The notes beneath the pieces are model-generated. The model had not been told where the DNA came from. It worked only from the letters and a program-made list of their open reading frames with translations, and ran no database searches. A program made the translations under genes and the position numbers. From assembly GCA_031216915.1 (NCBI GenBank), contig CM062296.1, positions 791,694,823-791,758,822 on the forward strand: 64,000 nt of DNA. The letters are read 5' to 3'. The stretch comes from Pictodentalium vernedei. Lineage: Eukaryota > Mollusca > Scaphopoda > Dentaliida > Dentaliidae. Below, one piece after another: positions 1-10,391 of the stretch; within the stretch, counting starts at the first letter, position 1, and each line of letters opens with the position of its first letter.

Positions 1-704
1 TCTCCTTGTAATGGTTTTGCCTCCCCACACCATAACCGATCCACCATCAAAACGATCGTGCTACCTAACGGCTACGTCATGGTATCGTTTTTCGCCTGTC
101 GTGGAAGTCGAGAGTGAACCTCGATTCGTCGGAAAAAATGACGTTGCTCCACCGACGATTGTCTCCAGCTATGTCGTGCCCAACACCAATTACGCCTTGC
201 TGCGATGTGCCGTTCAGTCAAACGTGGAATTATTCGAGGTCGTCGAGCGTACAAATTCCAGATGTGTAGGCGATTTCGGATAGTCTGACCACTGACTCGC
301 ACATCTGCGGCTCCGTGAAGCTGCTGTCCAATTTCTGAGGCACTTTGATGGCAGTTAGGTAATGCTCCGGTTCAGATAAAACGATCCTGGTTAGCAGTTG
401 TCGCCCTTGGACGACCTGACCGACGTCTGTCATCAAGATTGCCTGTCTGACGGTAGCGTGACCCCAACCTGCTAATCACCGACTGAGTAATGTTGAGAAT
501 TTGAGCCACTGCAGTCTGTCTGTTGCCAGCTTCCAACATGCCAACGGCACGTAAACGTTCGTCACGTGTCGGTCTTCGCATACCTTAAAAGTTACGTTTC
601 GACCAAAAACTACTGATGAACGAGTTTATACCAAGAAAAGAAAGATGAGACCTCCGAAAAAGCCCGTTCAGTACAAATGAAAATTTGAAAACGTACCCCA
701 CTGA
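1..704 (-). mobile_element. Tc1-like transposon relic (5' half, cut by window edge)
   Basis: Reading the minus strand from about 581 downward gives a Tc1-type transposase N terminus: MRRPTRDERLRAVGMLEAG, then a helix-turn-helix stretch (QTAVAQILNITQSVISRL) and a GRPRATT linker typical of Tc1 paired-like DNA-binding domains. A second block near 302-72 in another frame contains VSGQTIRNRLHIWNLYARRP, the second helix-turn-helix region. The blocks are in three frames, so the copy is dead. The DDE catalytic domain would lie beyond base 1. The element end is probably the run cagtggggtacg read on the minus strand near 704. Family call is from conserved Tc1 wording; the exact lineage is not known. 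Confidence 0.8.
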
Positions 705-819
705 CATTAACGCGGCGCTCGTGCGAAAACCTGCACGAAGTTTTCGTGTGCCGGTGACATTCATGATCCACACCAAACTTGGTAACATACTGGAGTGTCA
801 AATCATACGTATCCAATAC

Positions 820-1026
820 CATTTTCCGAAAATATCAACATCAGTTTGGTTTTCCTACTTTTTTTAAATAGTATTTTAAATATTATTTTTAATTTTTTTT
901 CCCCAAAAATTAAACAAAAACATGTCAGGTGACCCTCACCCCCCACCTTCATTGGAACGAGCTTGTTCCAATAAGGGGTCACAGGAACGTTTTGTTGAAA
1001 TTTTGGAAAAATAATATATATTACTG
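820..1026. repeat. Degraded copy of MITE family M2
   Basis: This stretch holds tcattggaacgagcttg / ttccaataaggggtcac and the flanking cgttttgttgaaatttt arm, which match the inner part of the better M2 copies at 7690 and 57696. The outer ends are worn, and the following M1 copy abuts it. Confidence 0.55.
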
Positions 1027-1276
1027 TTGGCCCTTTACCAAACATGAAAAGCAGACGACACTTGCAACAAAAATTCTTGAATAACTGATGTTTTTCAATT
1101 TTTGTCTCAAAACATAAGTTATGACCCCTAGTTGGAACGAGCTCGACAAGCTCGTTCGACCGAGGTGTCAAAACCTATGTTTTTGAGACAAAAAATGAAA
1201 AAATAATGAAAATTAATTGGCGATTTTTGAGAATAGCTCTGGCCGGTTTTGACCGTTAAGTTGGGCAAAGGGTTAA
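1027..1276. mobile_element. TTAA-target MITE, family M1 (copy 1)
   Basis: About 250 bp with the family layout: ccctttacc end, gaaaagcagacgacacttg on one side, an inner foldback around ggaacgagctcgac, then aattaattggcgatttttg and a gggttaa end. The TTAA ends are those expected of piggyBac-type target sites. No coding capacity. Confidence 0.8.
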
Positions 1277-1385
1277 TTCAGTTTACCATTTTGTTTATCC
1301 AATTTAATAATTTGCATATTCAATTTATTGTGGGACTGTTTATTCATATTATTAGAAGACTGTTAATTCAATTTAGTACAAGACT

Positions 1386-1775
1386 GGGGGCGCGGTGGCG
1401 TTGCGGTAACCGATTTCCGTCAGATCACCGAAGTTAAGCAACGTCGAGCCTGGGTAATCATTGGAAGGGTGACCGTCTGAGCGATTAATTCGGACTCCCG
1501 CGCTGTGCCTTTGGGCAAGGCCCTTAACCCCGATTGTCCACATAGGAGCACGATGACGCCGTGTATTAAGGCGTATTGCACGTCGATGGTACGCATGTCT
1601 TCAACCAACTAACCCCGCCTGTGCTGCAGTACGGAGTTATGACGTTGGGGTGCTGGCAGCTGCTCGTCGTTGCTCATTGGTTCTCTCCGGGTACTCCGGC
1701 GTAAAACTATCAAGGTCACGATTAGTCATTGTGCATAAGTATATGACCTTAAACAACAATAAATAAATAATAAAT
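1386..1775 (+). mobile_element. 5S rRNA-derived SINE with 11-bp target duplication
   Basis: The head resembles the 3' half of 5S rRNA with its internal promoter: gaagttaagcaacg (A-box-like), gcctgggtaa (intermediate element) and tggaagggtgacc (C-box-like). A body shared with the tRNA SINEs of this window follows, then a tail gtgcataagtatatgacc and an aaataaataa run. It is flanked by agtacaagact at 1375-1385 and 1776-1786, a clear target-site duplication, so both ends are defined. This is the SINE3 type of head. Confidence 0.9.
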
Positions 1776-1801
1776 AGTACAAGACTAACAAATCTAATAA
1801 A

Positions 1802-1828
1802 TCTAATATATAAATGCGAATTTCTGTA

Positions 1829-1860
<32 letters not shown>

Positions 1861-2225
1861 CTCTATCTTTGTTCCGGGTGAACTCCTCCGCTTCTCGACC
1901 GATCTATCTCCAATTTTGTACACGGGGCTATTTCGTCCCTGCGAGTAACATGGGATGGGTGCCGTGCCCATGCTGGGTGACCTTGACCTTGAAATTGATG
2001 ACTTTGACCTTTTATTTCGAAAACGGCTGGGCCAATCGGGCTAAAATTTCATATGTGCGGATATACTGACCCATCGATCATTTTGACTTTATCGGGGTGC
2101 CCATGCGAGGTAACCTTAACCTTGAAATTGATGACCTTTTTCTAAAACGGCTGAGCCGATCATATCTGAAGGTATATTGATTTTACCATCTTCTCCCGTG
2201 CAACGCCGGGTATTCACCCGCCAGT
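1802..2225 (+). mobile_element. Non-autonomous Helitron-like element
   Basis: It starts with tctaatatataaatgcgaa, goes through a (TC)n run at 1831-1862 and ttgtacacggggctatttcg, and ends in cccgtgcaacgccgggtatt followed by ccagt. The 5' TC, the 3' GC-rich cccgtgcaacgccggg hairpin and a CTRR-like end fit non-autonomous Helitrons. Two diverged copies of a gtgaccttgaccttgaaattga segment lie inside (1977 and 2110). No protein is encoded. The last base pairs deviate from CTRR, so the exact end is uncertain. Confidence 0.55.
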
Positions 2226-3089
2226 ACAATATATAACTGGTCTTAATTGGAAATGATTTTTATTTATTTGTGGAGAGTTGGCATTGTTTTACCACGTTCC
2301 TCGTCGGATCATAGGCCTTCAAAATCCCAAACGAGAATAACAATCGTACCCTGCTCCAATCGGTTAACTTTAGTTGATAAATTCGTATTTTTTCAAATAT
2401 ATTCTTCTCACAAAATTGTTGCTGGCTTCTCTATGGAACGTGCTTTGCCAATTTCTCCCAGTGATAGGTAACGAATAATCTATTCGGAGAATATTATTTC
2501 GTCCATGCAACAATAAATATAGGGTTTTCATGTGCAGATTTGGCTAGCGTTATACAAATAATAAAGTAGGAATGAACATGTCCGCTACAAATTTTGAATA
2601 TTGTGGGTGAGATGGGGTGGGATGGGGTGGGTGGAAAGTGGAGGCTTCGAAGTGCGCACGCCATTGCAGCAGATGTTAAAAAAATTCGCTAAAAGTTACT
2701 TGAATCGCCTTTGATGCACTTTGTTATGCTTCCCCAGAAGCGAATACTATTGTAAAGGAGGACTGCATTTATACCGTTGTCGAGTTTCTGCGTTGTCATA
2801 TACAAGAGCTGGGATGTTTTGACTTGTCAGATTCGGTTTCGCTTTTAGTTCGGTTTCAGGAAGAAAATTCGGTTTCTGTTCGGTTTTTCTATGTGTTAAG
2901 AACAGATAGTAAATAACATTTCAGGCTACGTAACTTGGAAAAAAATCCGCTATACGACATCACTCTCTACAAAATCCCTGTCTGTACTGGCCTCAGCCTA
3001 ACTTCCATTTGGGTTCTAAGGGATCAGTTGCTAAGCCTAGGCAGTCAGAAGAAAATACAAATCAGGGTAACGAAATCAATAGGGTTCAT
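2226..3089. other. No gene recognised; G-rich stretch
   Basis: No coding or RNA gene is visible. A short gatggggtgg direct repeat lies at 2608-2633, and several ttcggttt words occur at 2830-2890. Confidence 0.4.
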
Positions 3090-3245
3090 TAAGAAATAAC
3101 TGTTGTTTTCCTTCGGTTTATGCGATATAAACCGAAAATTTTCAGCACAAGCTTCATAACTCGCGTAGCGAGTTATGATTAAGCTTGTGCTGAAAATTTT
3201 CGGTTTATATCACATAAACCGAAGGAAAACAACAGTTATTTCTTA
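3090..3245. repeat. Near-perfect 155-bp foldback
   Basis: Arms beginning taagaaataactgttgtttt fold back on each other around ataactcgcg/cgcgagttat-like centre (near 3167). Only a few mismatches are visible across about 75 bp per arm. It is probably a MITE, but no target duplication could be assigned. Confidence 0.8.
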
Positions 3246-3963
3246 TAATTTAATCCGGCTGTAATATTAAAATATAAAAACTATGTGTACGTAAACGAAA
3301 AACTTTTAATTTTCGCAAAAGACAACAGTCAAACTCAGGAAAGTGTGCCACAAACGGGTCACGTCAATCATTGTCAAATTGTTTGTTGTTTTGATTTTCG
3401 ATCGCAGACGACAGATATTGACCAAGTCACGTAACAATATCATTAAAAACATTTTTTTTTTAAGTTCCCCCAAAATCATGTTTGGGTGTATGATCTTTTA
3501 TTCGTCTCCCTCTTCGGTATGTTTTATTAAATTCAATTGTTCCAGAGAAATTATCATTATATTCTCGCTGACTGGAGGTGATGAAAAATCGATCATTGAT
3601 CTTTGTTTACAAGCTTGTTATCCATCTATCAGTCTGCCGTCACGCCCTCACGGTGACAATTGGATTGAGTGGGCGGGGCTTCGAACGTGCAGCGACATTC
3701 CAAATCATGACGTGATTTGGTTTATACGATTTTGACGACTTTCACGCTGTATGCTTTCAACCAATCGAACGCAGAGGCGGGGCAAATTATTAAATTATTC
3801 TAAATTATCTTGTGTTCCAATTGCCGCATTTTTCCCTAACTGACTCGTCCTGTGGACGAGTCTGTAAGGGAGAAAATGTAACAACTAGAACAGGACGACG
3901 TTTTCGCCCCGTTGACGGAAAGACTAAGTGCCGAGAATCCGCAGTGACCGCTAATCTAGTTCC
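3246..3963. other. No gene recognised; small hairpin
   Basis: An open frame of 130 codons (3343-3735) has no recognisable domain and biased low-complexity content, so it is not called. A small hairpin gactcgtcc/ggacgagtc lies at 3841-3862. Confidence 0.4.
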
Positions 3964-4274
3964 AGGGGCGCGGTGGTTCAGTAGGTAGAGGTGCAGGTTG
4001 CAAGCCGAGAGGACCTAAGTTCGAATCACACCTGCGGCGACCGCGTTGTGTCCATGGGCAAGACATTTCACCCCCATTGTCCGCGTGGGGGCACAGTAGC
4101 GTTGCGTACTAAGCCGAACTGAACGTCTATGGTGCACTTGTCCCCAACCAATGCTAATCCTGCTTGTGTGGAGTTTGTATGTTGGGGGAGCCTGATAGTT
4201 GCTCTCCATTGCTCGGTGGTTCTCGAAAGTGTCGTTAAACCCCAGTAAATAAATAAATAAATATATAAATAAAT
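3964..4274 (+). mobile_element. tRNA-derived SINE with target duplication
   Basis: The head ggttcagtaggtagaggtgc and gttcgaatca are the A- and B-box regions of a tRNA-type pol III promoter. The body continues with ttgtgtccatgggcaagaca and a ttctcgaaagtgtcgttaaac segment, and ends in an (aaat)n tail. The direct repeat aatctagttcc at 3953-3963 and 4275-4285 is the target-site duplication. Confidence 0.92.
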
Positions 4275-4279
4275 AATCT

Positions 4280-4425
4280 AGTTCCCTCCCAGTTAAATAG
4301 TTTGATCACTTTATGCATAAACACAGTAAAACAACCGTTCGGTCGGTTTTTCCTGGTTCTTACGGTTCGGTTTTCCGGTTTACCACCAAAACCTGGAACC
4401 AAAGCGGAAAACCGAACAACGCCCA
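4280..4425. repeat. Dispersed repeat R3, copy 1
   Basis: The segment ttccctcccagttaaatagtt followed by ttcggtttt/aaaccgaa words recurs in diverged form at 34996-35125. Function unknown; probably part of a DNA-element relic. Confidence 0.5.
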
Positions 4426-4559
4426 GCCCTAACAGACACATGAAACGCAATGGTCATGCGTGCATAAAAGTCAGAAGTAAACTAAATTTCACCCGTGTGG
4501 AAGCTGAAAACATTTGATTCACATTTGGAATATAGACAATGGAATTGTGAAATTAACAA

Positions 4560-5193
4560 CAGGGGCGGCGGAACGATGTTCAATGTGTGTGTGTGTGTGT
4601 GTGTGGGGGGGGGGGGGGGTGCTGGATCGGGCGATGGATGGTCGTCGGTATGAAAATTTTAAATTCCAGGGTCCCAAACCCCCATTTCCATGCATCTGAG
4701 TAGATATTTTGAGATTTTTCAGGAGATGTATTTGAAAGATTTCACACTTTGAGAGCCGTTAAAAAACGTCGATGACATTCAGGTGAGGTCTGTTTATCAG
4801 CTTTGGTCGTAACGACCAAAACTGATAAATAAACCTCACCTTTATGCTTTACCAGACGTTTACAGCAATTATACTGTCTGTGGAATATCTTGTCTGTGGA
4901 TGGATTTGGTACTTGTATGTCTGTAAGATTACGATCTACTTCAGTTAACTGATTTTCTTAACAGACTATATACATTTTAGCGTTTGCAGCCACGTACTGC
5001 AAAAATGATCCGAAATCCATCGAAACTGAACCAGTACGAGAGAAACATAGCTGGCGAAAATATGGGTGAGGCTCTGAACCCGCCTCTTGTTTCACCAGTC
5101 ATTGGTTGTGTTAAAATATATGCATACAAAAAAAACATAGCCCAGCAAAAAAAGTGGAGGGGCTAAAGCCCCCTCCCGGTACCGCCGCCCCTG
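4560..5193. mobile_element. Non-autonomous TIR element, caggggcggcgg ends
   Basis: The left end caggggcggcgg and right end ccgccgcccctg are inverted copies, flanked by aacaa on both sides (4555-4559, 5194-5198). Inside are a GT-run running into a G-run (4586-4619) and a small palindrome around tggtcgtaacgacca (4783-4842). The end type resembles hAT elements, but a full 8-bp duplication is not clear. Confidence 0.7.
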
Positions 5194-5259
5194 AACAAAG
5201 ACTTTAAGGTGATGATTTATTTTAATATGTGAATCAGACTTTCCACTCGAAGGAGACCA

Positions 5260-5351
5260 TCACAAATTAACACATAAAGTCTGGTCTGCAACTTCAGCAG
5301 CATTTTGATATTTGTTTTTGCAAATATGATCAGTGTCACAGAGCCAAGCTC
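5260..5351 (-). CDS. Candidate terminal exon of PAN/EB secreted-protein gene
   Basis: On the minus strand a good acceptor (tttgatattcctctag) precedes 5351. Read in phase 1 it gives (G)AWLCDTDHICKNKYQNAAE and then VADQTLCVNL followed by TGA at 5262-5260. An AATAAA signal lies about 40 bp downstream (minus strand, 5221-5216). The phase matches the donor of the exon at 7342, and together they would spell ...SCDA-GAWLCDTDHICKN, a spacing like the start of another EB/EGF-like module. That module has lost part of its usual cysteine set, so this is either a shortened last exon or a decayed one. Without transcript data the link is inference. Confidence 0.45.
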
Positions 5352-5521
5352 CTAGAGGAATATCAAAAGAGGCTGCTATCTTTAACCTGAACACGCAGAG
5401 TACAGTCGTCGTGGACCGGTGGTTATCCACGCAGGGGCAGTGACGTCCAAGCATGCGTTTACCCGGTAGGAAAAATCATCAGCAGCAAACATTTTAAATA
5501 ATACAATACGGGTACAACCCA

Positions 5522-5975
5522 CACGCTAAAAACTAAAGTGTTAAAAACTACACTTGAAGTGCTGTATTTACCACTTACTAAGTGCTGAACTAGCACTTTG
5601 TTATAGCGTAGATATCCCAGAACTTGACAGGTGTTACAATGATCCCACTTGACAAGTGTAATGTCGCGACACTTAAAAGGAAACAACGCAGATGACGCGG
5701 ATCAGGCTCGAACTCTCGAGCCTGATCCGCGTCATCTGCGTTGTGTCCTTTTAATTATGTACCCACCAAGCGCAAATCAAATTATGGACGATTCTGGAAG
5801 AACCACCAATGCTAGACACATGGGAAGTGTCATTCATTCAAGTTTCAGATGTCTGACGATTGTAATGTCTAAGTGCTTAAAGCATTGCACTTTGAGTGTT
5901 AAAATCAAACCCTAAGAGTTAGAATGGGTTTAACATCTTGAAAGTGTCAGTTTTAACACTTTAGTTTTTAGTGTG
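5522..5975. mobile_element. TIR MITE, cacgctaaaaac family, copy 1
   Basis: Ends are CACRCTAAAAACTAAAGTG and its inverse. The centre is a perfect palindrome around gcctgatccgcgtcatc/aactctcgag (about 5691-5749). A second copy of the same layout is at 21912-22339 with opposite-strand symmetry and very similar sequence. The flanking duplication looks like 2 bp. No protein is encoded. Confidence 0.85.
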
Positions 5976-6024
5976 CAGTACTTCATTAATTAAAGTTTTT
6001 ATGATTATTCCTATATTTAGTGTC

Positions 6025-6103
6025 TGGAATCTAATATTATTGCACCCGTGGAAATATTGCCCACCCGTGGAAAGTGACCAGTCCACGGCGACCGTACTAT
6101 ACA
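6025..6103. repeat. End fragment of TA-target MITE family D
   Basis: cccgtggaaatattgcccac and gaccagtccacggcgacc match the terminal part of the family D element at 57076-57567, including the ccgtgga motif near the end. Only one end is present. Confidence 0.5.
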
Positions 6104-6405
6104 AAATTGAAATAGAAGATGTTGATAAAAAGGACAATCACAAACTAATAGGCAGCAGTGTTTGCAGTACACATTTTGCAAAGAGGTATCATGTATCTGG
6201 GAGTCAGTCTATAAGAAGAAATAGCAGAGGTTGCCACTTTAACATATCTTCTCGAGCGCTCAGCCACCAATCCAGTTCTGAAAGGAATTTGACGCTGTTG
6301 TGGCTTGGAACCAGTCTAGGCCTGAAATAGTCCATCACCTTTGTTTAGATTCAGTTGGCAGGGATATTGCAGTTTGTCTGAAAATCGAACATAAAACCTA
6401 TTGTG

Positions 6406-6666
6406 TTAAATGGTTGAGTACTAGAAGCCACCAGAATAAGCCACCAGAAGGGCTTTCATAAACACTGTGAGTACCAAAGCAAAAGCCACCATTTTTCTTG
6501 CTCATGTTTCATTTTCAGTCAATTTCAAATAATATTTTGTGATATAAATTTGTTTTATTACAAATTATTGGAGAGTGCCTGTGGGCACTCTCCAATAATT
6601 TGTATGAAAACAAATTTTGAATAATAAATTCAGACCACCAAAAATAATCAAGCCCTTAACCAGTTA
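6406..6666. mobile_element. TIR MITE family F, copy 1
   Basis: Ends are ttaaatggttgag and ctt aaccagttaa. The centre is the palindrome acaaattattggagagtgcc at about 6562-6602. A second, inverted copy at 61155-61398 has the same ends, the same palindrome and the segment tcaaaa(t/c)ttgtttt. TTAA-like ends suggest a piggyBac-type target. Confidence 0.7.
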
Positions 6667-7341
6667 ATATCTAGACGACGGCATTGAACTTTAAACCATT
6701 GTGGGTATGCTAGTTAAGTCATTCAACAAAGTTGAAGTGACTTATAGCGTTCGTTAGCCTTTTCTGGTCATTCAACGAAGCTGGCTGTTGGCGTCTTGTT
6801 TGATGTGGCTTATCTGGTCTTGTAAACTAAGCGGAATTCGACGACCCATATCAACTGAATGTTATAATAATCTGTTCAACCCATTCCCAGCAGTGTTTAT
6901 TGAACATTCCCAGCAAAATATATTCAGTGACATTATCGGCGTAACATTCAGCAGCACGTCGAAATTGCGAAATATTGAGAGGAAAAACTCAGCAGAACAG
7001 TGCTGGCGAGCAGCCCAACACTCTTTGAGAGTGTATTTGCATCTGGGTGGGGGTTCTAAAAATACCGGAAGCCAAGAGGAGGAAAACGTAACACAAGTAG
7101 GCGCAATCGCCGTCATTTTGTTGTTGACAGTAAACGGAAGCTCGACACTGGCGCCTTGGTGAGGGGGGGGGGGGGGGTAGGGGGAGGGTGTTCTATTTTT
7201 GAGAATCACGCAATAAATTCAGAGTTTGTTTCTGTTTGCCTTGTCCATTGTTGAGCTTTCAACTACGGGCAGACAAATCCAGAACCGTAGCACATTATTT
7301 AGATAATGAAATTGTATGTATCTTTAATATATTGATCCTAC
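6667..7341 (-). other. Intronic-type sequence; no gene recognised
   Basis: Lies between two candidate exons of the minus-strand PAN/EB gene. It includes a 14-16 base G-run near 7162-7178. The open frames across 6788-7209 on both strands show no recognisable domain. Confidence 0.4.
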
Positions 7342-7467
7342 CTGCGTCACATGATTCGTTAGTTTTTAGAAAGCTGTATCCAGCTTTACATCCACAACTA
7401 CCTTCTCTGCATTCGCTGTGTGGTACAGAACAATTCTGTGAACTTAGACAATTCTCGCCGATCAGTC
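7342..7467 (-). CDS. EB/EGF-like cysteine-rich exon of a secreted protein
   Basis: On the minus strand the acceptor tttttgtgtatcttatag precedes 7467 and the donor GCAG|GTAGGATC follows 7342. The exon is 126 nt, phase 1 at both ends (42 codons), the symmetric phase usual for shuffled extracellular modules. It reads LIGENCLSSQNCSVPHSE and then CREGSCGCKAGYSFLKTNES C, with cysteines spaced C-x5-C-x6-C-x4-C-x-C, the pattern of EB or EGF-like modules in secreted and receptor proteins of invertebrates. Its phase fits the first exon at 24971-25313 (A|GA gives Arg) and the exon at 5260-5351. The protein's role is not known; adhesion or pattern recognition is a guess from the family. Confidence 0.7.
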
Positions 7468-7689
7468 CTATAAGATACACAAAAATATACAAAAAGTTCT
7501 GTGTTTGGGCATCATCGTCAATTTTTGTTATTGGTCAATTACAGAGGCTTGGATTTCATATGAGTAAATGGTTGAAGTCCAACCAAGTGCCCAAGTTCTG
7601 AATCACACAACGCTTACTGCAGAAAACACCACCTCCTTTCAGTCTAAAACCTATAGTACATACAGAACACATAAACAATAAAGGTGGCT

Positions 7690-7940
7690 TTAACCCTTTA
7701 CCTAACGAATCGCCCACAATCGCCCACGTAATATGCAAATTGAGCAGATGAAAAAATTAAATTTTTCAAAATATGTCGACAAAACCATATCATGTGACCC
7801 CTCATTGGAACGAGCTCATTGAGCTCGTTCCAATGAGGGGTCACATGACATGGTCTTGTTAAAATTTTTTGAAAAATATTTAAAAAAATTATATTTAAAA
7901 TAACATATTTTGAAATCGTCTGCGTTGGGAAAAGGGTTAA
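7690..7940. mobile_element. TTAA-target MITE, family M2
   Basis: Ends are ttaaccctttacctaacg and cgttgggaaaagggttaa. The centre is the foldback tcattggaacgagctc with arms continuing through tgtgacccc and a tatggttttgt-like segment. M2 differs from M1 in the sequence between the ends and the centre (gcccgcatccgcccg type) but shares the centre and terminal words. Confidence 0.85.
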
Positions 7941-8036
7941 AAAACAACTCGCGGTTCATTTTAGCGCACGAACCACCATGTGGCACCCGGTCGTTCACGT
8001 GATTAAAAGCTCTTGTGTGTCTTGTATTTTTTTAAA

Positions 8037-8200
8037 TCCTTTACCCAGCGTAACATCCACCACTGACAAGTGCTATTGACTCATTGGAACGAGCTCGTTG
8101 AGATCGTTCCAATGAGGAATCATAAGCGATGTGTTTGTCGCAAAAATGAAATAATTTAGTCCCAGTCTGCTTAATCAATTTAACTTTGAATGATTTCGCC
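8037..8200. repeat. Truncated M-family MITE fragment
   Basis: Begins tttacccagcgtaac and carries the ggaacgagctcgttgagatc centre at 8087-8112. The far end is not recognisable. Confidence 0.5.
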
Positions 8201-8539
8201 CAGTTCAAGCGGTAACAGCTATACACGTTTTTTTCTAGTGCACCATACTCAGATTTGTTTAGCCAATAGCATCAACAAATGCTGTCTGTAAGTTAAAGTT
8301 AGTTTCGCTTCGCACCAAAATTTAAATAAAATTGTGTCTACAGGGCGGATTTGAGTCTCCCGAGTCCAACCAAACACACTGCTTCTTTAATCCAGACATT
8401 TTTATCTCGACTACAGTATTCAGACGACATGGTGTGTTTGTAACAGTTTGTCACCATCATTTTTCCTGTAGTATTAATGTCATTTTATTTCGCGCGCATG
8501 CGCGCGTTATTTTTCGGTTGATTCTAAGAAAAGTTATGT

Positions 8540-9777
8540 GATTTTTAATAAAAGATAGTTATATTAGTGTTTTGTTTAGTGTCTTTATCGGATATCAGTG
8601 GCGTGTTCCCTATCTTCGCGCGGGTCATTTTCGGTGTTTTGTTTTTTGTTTTGTTTACGAGTTCGACCGCTTTTTAAAATTCAAGCTTCTCATTCTAATT
8701 TTGGCTATGGATGGTAAGTGTTTCGTGACGCGAGACGTTCAGACCAGCAGGGCAGAGACGGTTAGTATAGGTGTCCAGGTGGGGGGAGTGGTTGAGGCCT
8801 GCACAGGGGGTGCTACTGCTAGTGAGTTACCAACGGACGGCCAGCGGTCGGATGTGTGTAGGCACTGCCATATGGTGTATGTGGATGGGTGTGAGCTGGG
8901 GGAGTTGGGGATGTGTGCCATCTGCGTAGAGGTAATGCAGCTGCTAGAGGCATATGTAAAGTTGGAGGAAGAGGTGAAGGTGGTGAGGGGGGAACTGGGG
9001 AGGGCAGGAAAGTCTGGTGTTACCCCAGTTAGGGAGGCATTCGATGTGGGATGGAAGGTGGTGGGTAGTAGGAAGCGGAGTTTTGACGTGGATAGTGGGT
9101 CTTTTGGGAATAGGAAGGTGCGTCGGGTTGAGGGTAGAGGAGAAGTAGGGGCTAGAGTGTCAAATTCCCAGGCTAGTAGTGTGAGTCGGGGGGGGGGGGG
9201 GGCGAAAAGGCGTATTCTTTTAGAATCGGATAGCGAGGGAGATAGCGATGACCATGTGGAGTCTGTCAGGGCAGGAGTCAGAGGGAAGGTTAGGAAGGTG
9301 GTAAACGAGCACAAGGTGGCTTGTAGTGGGAGTGGGCAGAAGGTGGAGTGCAGTGTCCAAAATAGATTCAGTGTGTTAGGTAATTTCGAGAATTCTGAGG
9401 AGCAGGTTGGGTCTGAAGTGGTGGAGGTGGAGGTAGGCATGGGGGTTAGTGTGGCGAAGTGCAAGATTGCGAGCCGGCCCAGTGGGGCCAGAGGTGGGAA
9501 CAGGGGTAGTAGGGGCAGTAGGACGGGAAAGAGGACAGGAAAGGACAGGAAGAGGCAGTTGGTGGTTGCAGGGAGTAGTATAGTGAGGGGGTTGGGTAGG
9601 GTGGTGTGTGGGCCCGACAGTGTCAACAGGACCAATTTGTGCTTTCCTGGGGCTAGGGTGGAGGACCTAAGGGACAGAGTGGGTGGATTAGTAAAGTAAT
9701 CAGGCCCAGACCCAGTGGTTGTTGTACACGTGGGGACCAACAGCATCAGGGAGAGAAAATCAGTTCAGCTTATTAGT
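8540..9777 (+). mobile_element. LINE A, 5' part (before the Academ-like insertion)
   Basis: Holds the 5' untranslated region and ORF1 up to the middle of its esterase domain. The 5' end of the LINE is not defined; a cgcgcgcatgcgcgcg palindrome sits upstream at 8491. The rest of the LINE resumes at 13366. Presence of an esterase-type ORF1 plus an endonuclease/RT ORF2 places it among CR1/Jockey-like LINEs; the clade is not decided. Confidence 0.85.
8707..9777 (+). CDS. LINE A ORF1 N-terminal part: zinc-finger-like motif, coiled coil, SGNH esterase start
   Basis: I take the ATG at 8707 (MDGKCFVTRDVQTS) as the start, since codons upstream look like 5' UTR. In order: CRHCHMVYVDGCELGE then MCAICVEVMQ, two CxxC pairs forming a zinc-finger-like motif (residues about 55-80); a short coiled coil (KLEEEVKVVRGELGRA); a long basic, low-complexity region; then the SGNH hydrolase start VVAGSSIVRGLGRVV (block I, GSS) and VVVVHVGTNSIRE (GTN block). 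One in-frame TAA lies at 9697-9699, between GLVK and SGPDPV. The frame is then lost at the transposon inserted at 9778. The remaining catalytic Asp-His part is at 13420-13665. ORF1 esterases are known in CR1-type LINEs and are thought to help ribonucleoprotein or membrane handling. Confidence 0.8.
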
Positions 9778-10391
9778 CCAGCACATTAGACATAAAAATG
9801 AGAAAGTAAGGAAAAAAATCGGAGAAAGCTGATTTTTTTATATGTTTCCGGGACACACATTGCGGATAAAGTGTGAAAAGTCTCCGCGAATCTGAGTTGA
9901 GCTTTTTTAGTTATAGCGTTTTTTTGATGAAAAAAAAGATTTTTAAAAAAAATTCGACCCAGCTCCATATTTCTCATTCTTATTCGCCTTAGTAGGGTGA
10001 GAATCATAAATATCGTGCTGAATTATATTGAGAATACATATCCCCAACAGAAAATGCCAACTTTGTACCAATCCTCACACTCAATGGTGAAATATTCACG
10101 AAAATGTACAAAATTACGAAAATTTTTTTTATTGTTTTCATACACACAACGGTACACAACGTCCATTAAATCAAATCTACGACTACTTTGGGAGTTAAAT
10201 TATATATCAAAAATTGCAGAAAAGCAGTGGCTTTATAATGATATATAACAATAGTCATTTCTTCCATAATGAACTGGTGAAACGTGTGAAATATTAACCA
10301 TACCCCCTAAACTCAAATTCAAACGGCATCGACTTTTCTCATTCAAATACCGTATTATAGCATCATTGTTTCAATTTCAATGTTCGATGAA

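Noticed and set aside
1400-1500. Functional 5S rRNA gene
   Set aside because: Only the internal part is 5S-like, with many changes, and it is followed by SINE body, tail and target duplication.
3090-3245. microRNA precursor at the long foldback
   Set aside because: The hairpin is much longer and more perfect than animal pre-miRNA and looks like a MITE; no small-RNA evidence available.
3343-3735. 130-codon plus-strand open frame
   Set aside because: No recognisable domain, no splice context, AT-rich composition; likely chance.
4015-4040. Functional tRNA gene at the SINE head
   Set aside because: A- and B-box are present but the sequence cannot fold into a proper acceptor stem and continues into the SINE body.
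5971-6330. 119-codon plus-strand open frame
   Set aside because: Starts in a MITE end and crosses a family D fragment; the remaining part (DNHKLIGSSVCSTHFAKR) shows no known domain.
8739-9746. Long minus-strand open frame (335 codons) over LINE ORF1
   Set aside because: It is the shadow of ORF1; its composition is low-complexity Leu/Pro/Ser/Thr and it has no motif, while the plus strand shows SGNH esterase blocks.
10059-10250. Additional gene upstream of the Academ nuclease
   Set aside because: The 83-codon frame is A/T-rich, has no motif and lies in the presumed 5' region of the transposon.
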